Shown: positions 20,698-36,000 of the stretch, piece after piece | Layout: each line of letters opens with the position of its first letter | Position numbering within the stretch: the first letter of the stretch is position 1 | From: Metaphire vulgaris | Taxonomy: Eukaryota; Annelida; Clitellata; Crassiclitellata; Megascolecidae | DNA length: 64,000 bases | Direction of reading: 5' to 3' | Assembly (NCBI GenBank): GCA_018105865.1 | Contig: CM030868.1 | Location: 3,758,031-3,822,030 of the forward strand | Position numbers and translations under genes: made by a program | The notes under the pieces: generated by a model | Seen by the model: the letters and a program-made list of their open reading frames with translations, nothing else | What the model was told of the DNA's origin: nothing | The model's database searches: none

Positions 20698-23600
20698 ATG
20701 TTATATGGTCATTAATGGTCATTCACTAAATGAAGAATCATAATTTTAAAGCAAGTTGTGTGCCCTAAACAATGTATGGCAGTTGATAAAGTGCAGTTTT
20801 TGGTGAGCATTTGAAAAATAATTGGTGAGACAGTTAAGTAAGAAATAACAGCTTTTGGTAAGTTTTTTAAACAAGAGATGCAGCATTGGTGGTGAATATT
20901 CTGTTCTTTAGAAAGTCCTCCTTTGAGCTTGACAATGAATTATATGCTGAAATTTTTACTTTTTAATTTGTACGTTTTGCTATGGGAGACATTTCTCACA
21001 TACCGGTTGATATTGAAAATGTATTTCTGGGCAAAATTTATGACATTTAGGATTTTCTATTTGTTGGGGGGGGGGCTGAAGTTTTAGTTGAACAAGAAAC
21101 TCTTTCTCATGATATGGATGCCTAAAGGTGGATTCAGTTGAATCGAGCCAGCGAAACATTATAGGAGTGTAACTTATTTTTCTAACTACCACCATAGTTG
21201 TCACTTGTATTTTTCTCAGAAGCGGTTGCACAAATTGAAATTTTAGGTGCCAAAGTTTATCTCGGATGCAGATCGCTGGAGAAGGCAAAACATGCAGTTG
21301 AGGATATTCAACGGGAGACGGGCATAGGCGCCGACCGTATGCCAATAATCCATCTTGATTTGGCATCTCTGAAATCAGTGCGCGAGTTTGTCAAACAATT
21401 CCGCCAGAGTAAGTGAAGACTGTACATACAAAATCAATGCAGCTTCCTTTTAGTTGTTCAGAAAGATATGTTATGTGCTCTAGTGACCGGTTTAGTTGGT
21501 GAAAACCTGTTACAGTGGATCCCACTTAATTGCACATCGCTTAATTGCATAACCCGCATAATCGCATTAAAAACCGAATCAGTATTTTTATAGAGACGCC
21601 CCGGCTTTCAGAAGGCTTGTACGGCACCTATGCAATTAAGCGGGTTTCACTGTACAATCTGATTTTATATTTCAGTGCAGGTTTGCTGAAGATGGAAACA
21701 CCATTTGACTTTCAATTAACTTTACCATGGGAATACTGTGGCTGCTTTAGTTTAGATGGTTCCATGCTTTTTGATTTTGATGGTTACATGCTAACGTTGG
21801 TGTTTGCTAGTTGAGTGCATTTTAATGTTGTAGAGGAGAACAAATTGGACATCCTCATAAACAACGCCGGAGTGATGTGGGTTCCCGAGGGAAAGACTGA
21901 GGATGGGTTTGAAACTACGTTTGGAGTTAATCATCTTGGTTAGTACCTACTTCTCTTGTTTTTCTATGGTTTTTCTTATGAAAAGTTTTTTTTTGATAGA
22001 ATTGAACACTCCCACACTAGCACTTGATAAGAGAAGTGAGTTAGACAATGTCAAAGATGCAAAATACTATAAGTGGAGTGTAGTAGATTCCACTTAAAGG
22101 CAGGAGCCTATTGAATGTTGGATACAATTCACGGTATAAACATGAGAGTTTGTAGTTGTCAAGAGAAAGACAAGTTTAATAAGAGAAATTGACAATTGTT
22201 GCGGTCATTTAAGTCTATGTTGATGATGCTTGCGGTGTTTTAAATTGGGAAATTAACTTAACATGCTTGTGTGTGGTTCTGCTGAAGCAAGAGTATTTTC
22301 TATTTTCAGTACAACTAAACGGGCGATTTTTTCGATTTTCTAAAATTCTTTTTTTTGGAAATTAGGAATGAATATGTGCTAATTAGAGACCGACCACATT
22401 TATCGACCTCTGTTCTGCAGGACACTTTCTGCTGACTCATCTTCTGATGGATCACCTGGCCGCAGTTCCGAAGAGTAGAGTCATCAGCGTCTCTTCGTAC
22501 GGGCACGTATTCGGATCGATGCAGTTTGACGACCTGATGTATGAAAAGAGCTACAGCAGATTTATGACTTACGCCCAGAGCAAACTTGCCAACATTTTGT
22601 TTACCAGAGAGCTTGCGAAGCGACTGAAAGGTCAGCGCTCAGTTTACCGTTGAAAATATCTTTAACCCTTTAGCTCCCGGGAACCCCTAAAAGGAAAACC
22701 CCATGCAGCCGGGAGAATTCATCCCGGAAAAGTGCTGGATGCCGAGACTTTTTGGCCATTTTTCATGCAGAACTATTTTTTTCAACTTGCAATTGCTGGG
22801 GCTATATGAAAGCTGCAAAACTGTGACATGCCTCATTTATTTGGGGCTTTCATTTCTCTTTTTAACCAATTAATTATTATTATTATTTTTTTTATTATTA
22901 TTATCACAGTTGGGTTACAGGTAAGGGTTTTGCATTGCAGCATTTTTTTGATTTCACGATAATTTTTTATTCCTAATTGGCGTTGTTTCGTCCATCTGTA
23001 GGCACTGGGATTACGACTTACGCTTTACATCCAGGAGCCGTTACCACTGATTTACAACGTGAAGTTCCATTCATAGACACTTGGATTGGAACTGTCTTTC
23101 GCATATTGGTTTGGCCATTTTGGAAGGATGCAAGGCAGGGAGCCCAGACCACCATATGCTGTGCTGTTGATGAGAACCTTGCCAATGAAAGTGGCAAATA
23201 CTACAGGTTCTGTTTGTAATTTCTATTTGTTTATCCTTTTACCTTACAATTGCTAATTCCATTCAGTGTTTCAGTTCTGTATTGTGATAAACCCCTTAAC
23301 TGGGTATTTAACTGTAACTCAATGTAAAATGGACGGATATATCCGGGATCCCCGGTTAAGGGGTTAAATACGTATGTAAGTAAGTAGAATCTCGTGAATT
23401 TACATGGCAGTTTCGAAAGTGGTACCGTAGTGGATGCTTATTCTTATGCGGGCTGAAGAGAGTCAAGTCTCGTCTATGTTTAATCCTGAACTTTGTATCT
23501 ATGTTTCTTTATAGATTTCTGAGTATATTTTAAAAAATGAAATTATCGAATTTGAAATATTTTGTAGTGGAGTGAAAATGCGCTTTGGCCAATCTACCTG

Positions 23601-24136
23601 AAAGTTAGCACAATTAGAGACCAGTAAAGGGGATGCTTTCAGTGGTGTAGCCAGCTTATGCAAAATGGGGTTGTTAACTGGATGCACTATACAAATGAAC
23701 ACCAGCGGGGGCCGCGGTCGACCCCCCACACTACCCCTCCTTGAATCAAAAGTCAACAGATTTACATAAATTGTGTTGGTCATATTTTTTTAATGGGGTT
23801 GTTTGAACAACCCCAAACAACCCCGCTACGCTACTGGATGCCTTCACTGATTAAAGTACTGCTAGGAATTCTTGTTCCTTAACCATTTCAAAATGATAGA
23901 CATGTTTTTGCATGATTCTTATGCTTTGCCATCATGAATTTTATTTACCCTTTAGTTAAAGTTTCATTCTGATGAAAGGCAATAAAATGCTTCGTTGATG
24001 TTTTGTTTGCAGTGATTGCGTGGAAAAGGAAACGGCCGAAGAGGCTAAAGATGACGTAGCAGCAAAGAAACTTTGGGATATCAGCATAGACTTAGTGAAG
24101 CTTGATGAATCAGAGATCTTCTCGAATTTGAGATGA
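19264..24136 (+). CDS. RDH-B: retinol dehydrogenase-like SDR (RDH11-14 type), seven exons
   Basis: Exons 19264-19325, 20383-20501, 21247-21408, 21834-21938, 22421-22630, 23002-23206 and 24013-24136 join in frame to 328 residues. An N-terminal membrane anchor (residues 5-20) precedes the Rossmann fold: TGANTGIGK at 43-51, NNAG at 124-127, catalytic Ser near 174-175, and Y200-x3-K204 in [11 protein letters not shown]. The C-terminal exon starts SDC and continues [10 protein letters not shown], as in vertebrate RDH11-14. Family members reduce retinal or oxidise retinol with NADP(H), or act on other lipid carbonyls; the substrate cannot be read from sequence. All seven introns match RDH-A in place and phase, so the two genes come from one duplication and now point away from each other with TMED between them. 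Intron 2 starts with an (ATT)n/(TAG)n microsatellite right at the donor. Confidence 0.95.
20504..20698. repeat. (ATT)n-(TAG)n-(TTA)n microsatellite at a splice donor
   Basis: Triplet runs begin within the donor GTATTATTATTATT of RDH-B intron 2 and extend almost 200 bp. Confidence 0.95.
23292..23363. mobile_element. piggyBac-like 72-bp MITE, family A, reverse orientation
   Basis: CCCCTTAACTGGGTATTTAA start and CCCCGGTTAAGGGG end; right flank TTAA, left flank mutated to TAAA. In RDH-B intron 6. Confidence 0.78.
23640..23836. mobile_element. hAT-like MITE, TSD GATGCTTT/GATGCCTT
   Basis: Ends CAGTGGTGTAGCCAGC and CGCTACGCTACTG in RDH-B intron 6; 8-mer flanks match at 7 of 8. Confidence 0.78.
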
Positions 24137-26562
24137 GCGACCGTAAAACAGCTTTGCTAATTTTGGCTCTAATGTTAATTTTTGGGTGAATTTATATCAG
24201 GGTTATGTATTTTCATGTTATATTTCGGTTTTATGTGGCTTTTCCATTTATGACCTAAAGACAATGTACAAGTAAAGATGAACTTAATGCAAAGAGTCTT
24301 TTGATAGCAATATGTGGCAGTGTTTAAAAAAGAAAAGTTGGCAGGGTTTCTTATATCTTATGCTGTTACATTGAGTTTCTGTAGTTAGCTTAGACAGTTG
24401 GCTAAGCTAAGTTAGTTACCGGTAAGATGCAAATTTTTACTGGTTTAAGTGTTAGGCATGTAATTTAGGCATGTGAGGAGGCATAGAAGAAGTAGAAAAT
24501 AGGAAAGTAGTTTTTTGTTTGAAAAATATTAGGACTTTGCTTTGCAACTGCTGGTGAGTTTTATATTAGTAATGCATATCATTGTATGCAATAGTTGTTC
24601 TCAAAAGGCATGTGAGGTAGACAAGCTACTTATGCTGATCTACTGTATTTGATCGAAATGCTACTAGCATTCCAGTTTCTGCTTACATGTAATTTGTTTC
24701 TTGAGTTCAAATTAAGCAGCATTATAGGACACAAAGACAATGTTGTTGAATTTTATCATAAATGTTTTATAGAATTAGTTAATCAGAATGTGATTGTTTT
24801 CCCAGTGTGACATTTGCTATCTGGTTTCTGGTTATCTACTTTTTTAAATTAACTATCAACTTGTTTCTGTTATTCTGTTTCTCTTTCGAATTGTTTATGA
24901 TTACCAGTTACTTTTAATTTAAAAAAATTCTAACCAAACTTAGTGACTCGTCTTTTTATGAATGCATCCTACAACAAGCCTGTGTTTGGACTAGGTTGCA
25001 CGCCTAAATGTTCAGTTGTTCACATTTCAAAAGAATAACGCAAATGAGTTGTGTTCAAATATTTTCATCAACTGACAGCTGGTCACATGTTCAAACAATC
25101 TGAATTAATCAAATTCTTGCATAGGTCAAAAGCCCTAACAATAAAAAATATGTGAAATATATTCAGTCTTTAGATTTCAGACTTCTAAGTCATATAAAGG
25201 CTGGAAGCGTTCGAAATGTGGATATGGAGAAGAATGTAAAAGATCAAGTGGACGGACAAGAAAACAAACGATGAAGTACTACAGATGGTGGATGAACAAA
25301 GATCGTTAATCAGCACCATCAAAAAGACAGAGGAACTGGATTGGACACGTACTAAGGGGAGACTCATTGCTAAGAACAGTAATCGAGGGAAGTATATAAG
25401 GAAGAAAGGCAAAAGGGAGACAAAAGAAGATGCTACTGGACTGGATGACGAAAACAGATGGACAACGTCACAAAACCTATGCAGAAATCAAAGAAGCAAG
25501 ACGAAATGGACCGTGCAATGGAGGGATGAAACAATGGATCCCAGAACATGTTTGATAAGACAGACCTCATGATGATGATGATAAGTTACATAATAAAAAT
25601 AATATTAATAATAATAATCAATCAATCGATATATTTATCTCTCAAAACCAGTATCATAATTTGAGATACATAATGATGCAAAAAGTAACTTAATTAAGTA
25701 ATTCTTAACTAACTTATACTAGCAAAAGATCAAAATTAAAATCAAATAAATTAATAAGTAACTAACTAATTAAGTTTATAATTTAACAAAGAGAGTGATA
25801 GCCAAATAACTGATCAGAGATTGATCATAGTATATTACAATTTGTTTAGGATTAAAATAAAAATCCCGTTAAGGTGGTTATCCCAATAAAAGAAAATCTT
25901 ACTAAATGTGCAGAAAAAATTAATTAACTGATTCTTGTTTTGACCATCGATATAATAATGTAGTTGTGTTGAGACCGTAACGAATAAAATCTCGTGTATT
26001 TATATAGCGACTGTCTTACTTACTTTTAATTGACGATGGAAACCGTTTCTAACGTTAGAATAGTGTTAATGGAGTTTCACCTTTTGTTTATTTAAAATAG
26101 AAGTGATTTTAAACTCTAAAACAAAGAAAATCTTAATAAATGTGCGTATTAAATTAATAAACTGTATTTCTTGTTTTGACCATCGACATAATAATGTGTT
26201 AGTGTTGGACCAAAAAATAGTAAAATCTCAAGAAAATGTATTTAAAAGCGCTTGTAAAAATAAAGTATAACTTAGAATTGCGTAGCATTAGACGCGTAAT
26301 CTAACGTTAGAATAGCAATTAATGGAATTCGAGGCTCAGGACTTCCTATTTGACAATGACCCCTGGATATTCGTAACGGTGGATTTTTATAAAGGCCTCC
26401 AATTGTACCACAATTTGTTACATAGTGCTTGAAAACGGCTGGAAATTGTTTTGAATTTATGTAATAATATGGGGCGAAAATGATTGAAGTATTACGAATG
26501 TTGATACATATGGATCTAGTTTGGTGGTTCATTATTCCAATAATTTTTTGTCGTCTTTTCAG
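24137..26562. other. RDH-B 3' UTR and AT-rich intergenic DNA
   Basis: AT-rich sequence with a LINE fragment at about 25195-25575. Two related blocks (about 25900-26010 and 26125-26260) share TTCTTGTTTTGACCATCGA and AAATGTGC and look like a diverged tandem duplication. No further exon seen. Confidence 0.6.
25195..25575 (+). mobile_element. LINE C-terminal fragment (endonuclease-reverse transcriptase type), decayed
   Basis: Reading across one frame change gives AFEMWIWRRMLKIKWTDK, NDEVLQMVDEQRSLISTIKK, RNWIGHVLRG, DSLLRTVIEGK and GKARGRQKMLLDWM. This order is typical of the C-terminal tail of RTE/Jockey-type non-LTR retrotransposons. It ends in a short GATGAT tail. Confidence 0.75.
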
Positions 26563-26604
26563 TTAGATCAGTGTTCTGCATCAGTTCATCTGAAGAAAAC
26601 AGAA

Positions 26605-31731
<5,127 letters not shown>

Positions 31732-32181
31732 CAGGAAATGAACAGAGGCTCAGAAGAAAAAGTGCTGCAGATTTGTGTTTATGACTGCGCGTGATTTTGC
31801 TATTTTTCAAATGTTGGACAGATATTTGATGCAAAGTGAGATCTCCTTAAGATGCAAAATTTTGTGCATTTTCAAAGTTTCTAAATGTTGTACTGTAGCA
31901 GAAGCGTGCAGAGGGCGGGTGGGGCATTGGCCCCTGCACACACCAGAGTTGGTGTAAAAATTGACCCGACGACCGTTTTTAGCTTGTCAGCACTTTTTAC
32001 AGTAAAACCCTTAAAAAATTATCGATTTGGCCCCGGGTGCACTCCGTGGGGGGTAAAAAAAAAATTATTCGGCGGTCCTTGCTCACCAACACCGGGCATA
32101 CAACAGTGATGGGGGCCTCCAAATTGCTCATTTTGAGGGAAGCAAATATTTAGGTCATGCTTGCCAAAAATGTATATTTAA

Positions 32182-32253
32182 CCCCTTAACCGTGTATTTA
32201 ACTGTAACTCAATGTAAAATGGACGGATATATCTGGGGTTCCCAGTAAAGGGA
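32182..32253. mobile_element. piggyBac-like 72-bp MITE, family A, reverse orientation
   Basis: CCCCTTAACCGTGTATTTAA start, AGTAAAGGGA end, TTAA on both sides (32178-32181, 32254-32257). Confidence 0.8.
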
Positions 32254-32630
32254 TTAATCAACATGCTGGCCTAAGATCCATTTCATTTTGAGAGTTGAAC
32301 TTGTCAACATTTGCTACTGAATTCTGAATCATTATGTATATTATGTGATTGGAGTGTTTCTTTTTTTATGTGCTTTTGAATTTATAATATAAAAGCATTG
32401 AAATAACGACTGAGTGCTAACATAATTTTTGGTTTTAGTCTTTTTAACTTTTAAATAATTCTGCTAATGTTAATGAGTCTTTTTAAAATTTTGATATTTC
32501 TGCAAATATACAAGAAATGCTAAAAACTGTTGTAACGTGCAAATCCGTCAAAACTGACTTGAAAATTGAAAATCTTTTAAGTATGTCCATGTAAATCTTT
32601 TAAAATGCATGCTAATATCAAATGAGCCTC

Positions 32631-32930
32631 AGGGTCCATCCATATAATACATATGCAAAGAGCAGTGGCGGCTCTAGGATTTGGCAAGTGGGGGGCCGTT
32701 GGGGTGGCAACTTCTAATCATGGGGGCCAACCATTTGTTGTTTAATGTATGTAGCATTAAGTATAGGGTCCCAACTGGGGGGCCAGGCACTCAATTGGGG
32801 GGCACGCCCCCCCCGATGGAGCCGCCACTGGCAAAGAGGGGCAGGGGGTTGGATTTTGGAGATTTTGTGTATGTACAGTGTGAAAACGAGGGGGGTGCAG
32901 CAAAGGGTGGTTTTTGAAATGATATTCTTC
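32631..32930. mobile_element. Family B MITE interrupted by a hAT-like MITE
   Basis: GGTCCATCCATATAATACAT begins a family B copy, which stops at 32662, and resumes after 32830 with the usual GGGTTGGATTTTGGAGA interior. Between them sits the 168-bp element described next. Confidence 0.75.
32663..32830. mobile_element. hAT-like MITE with perfect 8-bp TSD GCAAAGAG
   Basis: Ends CAGTGGCGGCTCTAGG and GGAGCCGCCACTG; GCAAAGAG at 32655-32662 and 32831-32838, both inside the family B element. Confidence 0.88.
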
Positions 32931-33050
32931 GTTTGTTGGAAACTTAGATGTTCATCAAAAACTGGGAGCAATGTTAGATGGGGTTATAAGTAACACAATA
33001 ACAGAAATGTCTGTTGATTCTTTTGAAATGTATCTTGCATTATAATTCTG

Positions 33051-36000
33051 TCAGCAGCAGAGGCATTTTCTTCTTCTAGCAGGAGTTACGCGTTGTTGGG
33101 TGAACTGTTCTGGGTGATACGGGTGACGACTCTTGAATAGATTCGGGCAGCAGAGATAGACCGATAGAATCGTAACCAGCACCAGTACGCTTAGTCCGAT
33201 CAGAACGAGAACAACGATCAGCACGATGAAAGCGATCGAACCCACTTCGAGCGGACCTGAAGCAAGGAAAACACAACGCTGATTTAAAAGTCTATAAAAA
33301 GAAATTCCAAAATAGCATTTATATAAAAGGCAAACTAATAAGGAGAATACAGGAACAAACTTACATGAGGGCAAAGAATGAGATTACACAGCAAGACCAT
33401 AAAGTGAATGAATGGTTGCACGGAACACAGTGGTTCTCACACACAGTGGCGTCGCCAGGAATTTTTGGTTGGGGGGGGCAAACGGGGCTAGCGTGTCAGA
33501 TTCCTTACCCACCCCTCCGCCACCCCCCCCACAGAAAACTTTCTCACCGGATTTGCGCGAATCTGGTAGGTGGTCTGGGGCAGGTTGGGGGGCAGTTGCC
33601 CCCATTTTCCCCTCCCCGTGGCGACGCTAATGCTGATATCACTGCAAGGCGTTTGAAAATAGAAATTTGGGTGAAATATTGACATGAATTTTTGGGTCGC
33701 CCAAAAATTTTCCATGGATTTTCATGGATTTTTCCAGGGTTTTTTCGAAATTTGAGCGAAAATTTGTGGTGTCGTAGGGCTTTCATATTTGCACCGATTG
33801 AAGCCCAATCGATGCCCACAAAGAATCTGGACCCGCAATTTGGATATCTATCAGATACCTGACTGCTTTAAAGGTTTGAAAATCTATAAAATGTATAGCC
33901 AGCATTATTATATTTTGCAATATAGACACATTAATAGGATGGAAAGTGATGGATTTTTCTACTCCACTGATATCACTGCAAGGCGTTTGAAGGTTACAAA
34001 TAGAAATTTGGGTGAAATATCTACATTAATTTTTGGGTCGCCCAAAAATTTTCCATGGGAACGGATTTTTCTACTCCACTGATATCCAGTGGCGTCGCCA
34101 GGAATTTTTGGTTGGGGGGGGCAAATGGGGCTAGCGTGTCAGATTCCTTACCCATCCCTCCCTCACCCCCTCCACAGAAAACTTTCTCACCGGATTTGCA
34201 CAAATCTGGTAGGTGGCCTGGGGCAGGTTGGGGGGCAGTTGCCCCCATTTGCCCCCCCCCGTGGCGACGCTAATTCTCACACAGGGCAGATCCTCTATTA
34301 TTGAACCACTCTAAACCTTATTATTATTACTATTATAAATATTTCCGGTTTACCAAATAAAGTATGATTATATAAAGCGTCCTAATATAGCAGTAATGTT
34401 CACGTTTTATCTGTATTTGGATGCCTCTGGCTGTGATGCTAACCAGGTTTGACTGTACTTAAGAAGCCTGCCAATCTCTATCCACTTGTGCTAATGAAAA
34501 CATTTCATTTCCACTATTAATTATGTAAACAAACGTGAACCGTACTGTCGCGCTGAATTTTACATAGGAAATACTTGCTGTAGGGTTCTTGTGCGGGGTC
34601 AATAACATGAAGTGCAGCGGTTTCAGTGGCGTTAGTGTAACCATCGACAAGTTGTCGTCTCTTCCTCCCAGACTGAGATGCAGTGCAGTCTGCCTGCGAA
34701 GATAATGCAAGCAGTAATGTGACATTTATGATTTCATTTACATACAGAGGACTTAAAATGCAAGCCATTTAATAATAATACTGTAATGAGGTTTGGGAAG
34801 GCTAAGTTAGCCAGTGTGAAAACCACTGCAATTTATGCAGTACATTGGCATAAACTTGGATGAAAAAGTGGGGGGGGCCAGCCACTATATGTTTCCCCCA
34901 GCCTAACCTCTCAAAAAGTGGGATGGAGCCTCGAGCCTAATAGCTTAATTATCACTTATTTAAATATAAAATGTTAATAACCCAAGTAGGCTCCTACACC
35001 CAAATCTGATACTTGTCACTTCCAATATACCATGCACATTGTGTCATGTCAAGTGCAGAAGATTTAAGCTCACGAATACCATGACAGTGCAACATTAGAC
35101 AGATTTTACTGTATGCATTACATCTCCTTGCACACAGAAGACCTATAATAGTAATACTGTAATTTAAAGGCCCATTGTCATGTAAATGTAAACTTTGGAC
35201 AACAGATCATAACTTGACCCTAGTTGGCTGTTTGCACAGACTGGCACCAACGAAACACATCTTCATGGCACAATGAAGATAAATGTAGGCGCTGCTGGAG
35301 AGACGGAAAATGGAGACCGGTTGAGTGTTGCTAACGAATGAGGAAACTGTTGACTTTTCTGACGTCCAGAGCCAACTGCTGGCAGTTGCTTCATCCATAA
35401 GAGGACACCTTTGAATCAATGTACCAGGTGATTTAACAAGCAATGTACCAGGTGATTCAACAATCAATGTACCAGGTGATTCAACAATCAATGTACCAGG
35501 TGATTCAACAATCAATGTACCAGGTGATTCAACAATCAATGTACCAGGTGATTCAACAATCAATGTACCAGGTGATTCAACAATCAATGTACCAGGTGAT
35601 TCAACAATCAATGTACCAGGTGATTCAACAATCAATGCACCAGGTAATTTAACAATGTACCAGGTGATTTAAAAACAGTGGCGTACGCCCAGCCCCCCTC
35701 CCCGTATTTTGGGCTGAGACCAGTCAAGTTATTTGCACAAAGCCACCAAGAAATTTTTCTTATTAACCCTTTTCCCGTTTCCCCAAGGAATACTTGTCCA
35801 TTTTACATTATGTTACAAAGAAATGAACGGGTAAAGGGTTAAAAGTAATGGCCGGTAAAGGGTTACCCTAATTAACTAATTAACAGTCATTTCTAGCAAC
35901 CTACCCATTGATAAGTAAGACTCTGGTTTCTGCACGTGAATCTTGCAGCAGACTCGATGATGACATCATACACTGTAATACCACTAGACTGTCGTAAATA

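Larger units (their letters stand above)
31732..33050. other. Intergenic DNA between the TENT4 and ZP genes (convergent 3' ends)
   Basis: Contains a decayed GCGTGCAGAGG-end element (from about 31895), a piggyBac-like MITE (32182-32253) and a nested pair of MITEs (about 32631-32930). No exon seen. Confidence 0.6.

Noticed and set aside
20390..20743. Serine- or isoleucine-rich ORFs
   Set aside because: Real coding ends at 20501; the rest is a triplet microsatellite at the start of intron 2.
33365..34304. Proline-rich ORFs in both strands
   Set aside because: They are readings of the two palindromic MITE copies, with no start, splice or family support.
35207..35635. Minus-strand ORF with eight IVESPGTL repeats as a separate gene
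   Set aside because: Its 3' part is the ZP exon and its 5' part is the intronic minisatellite; the canonical ZP join NGCPL is made by splicing at 35408.
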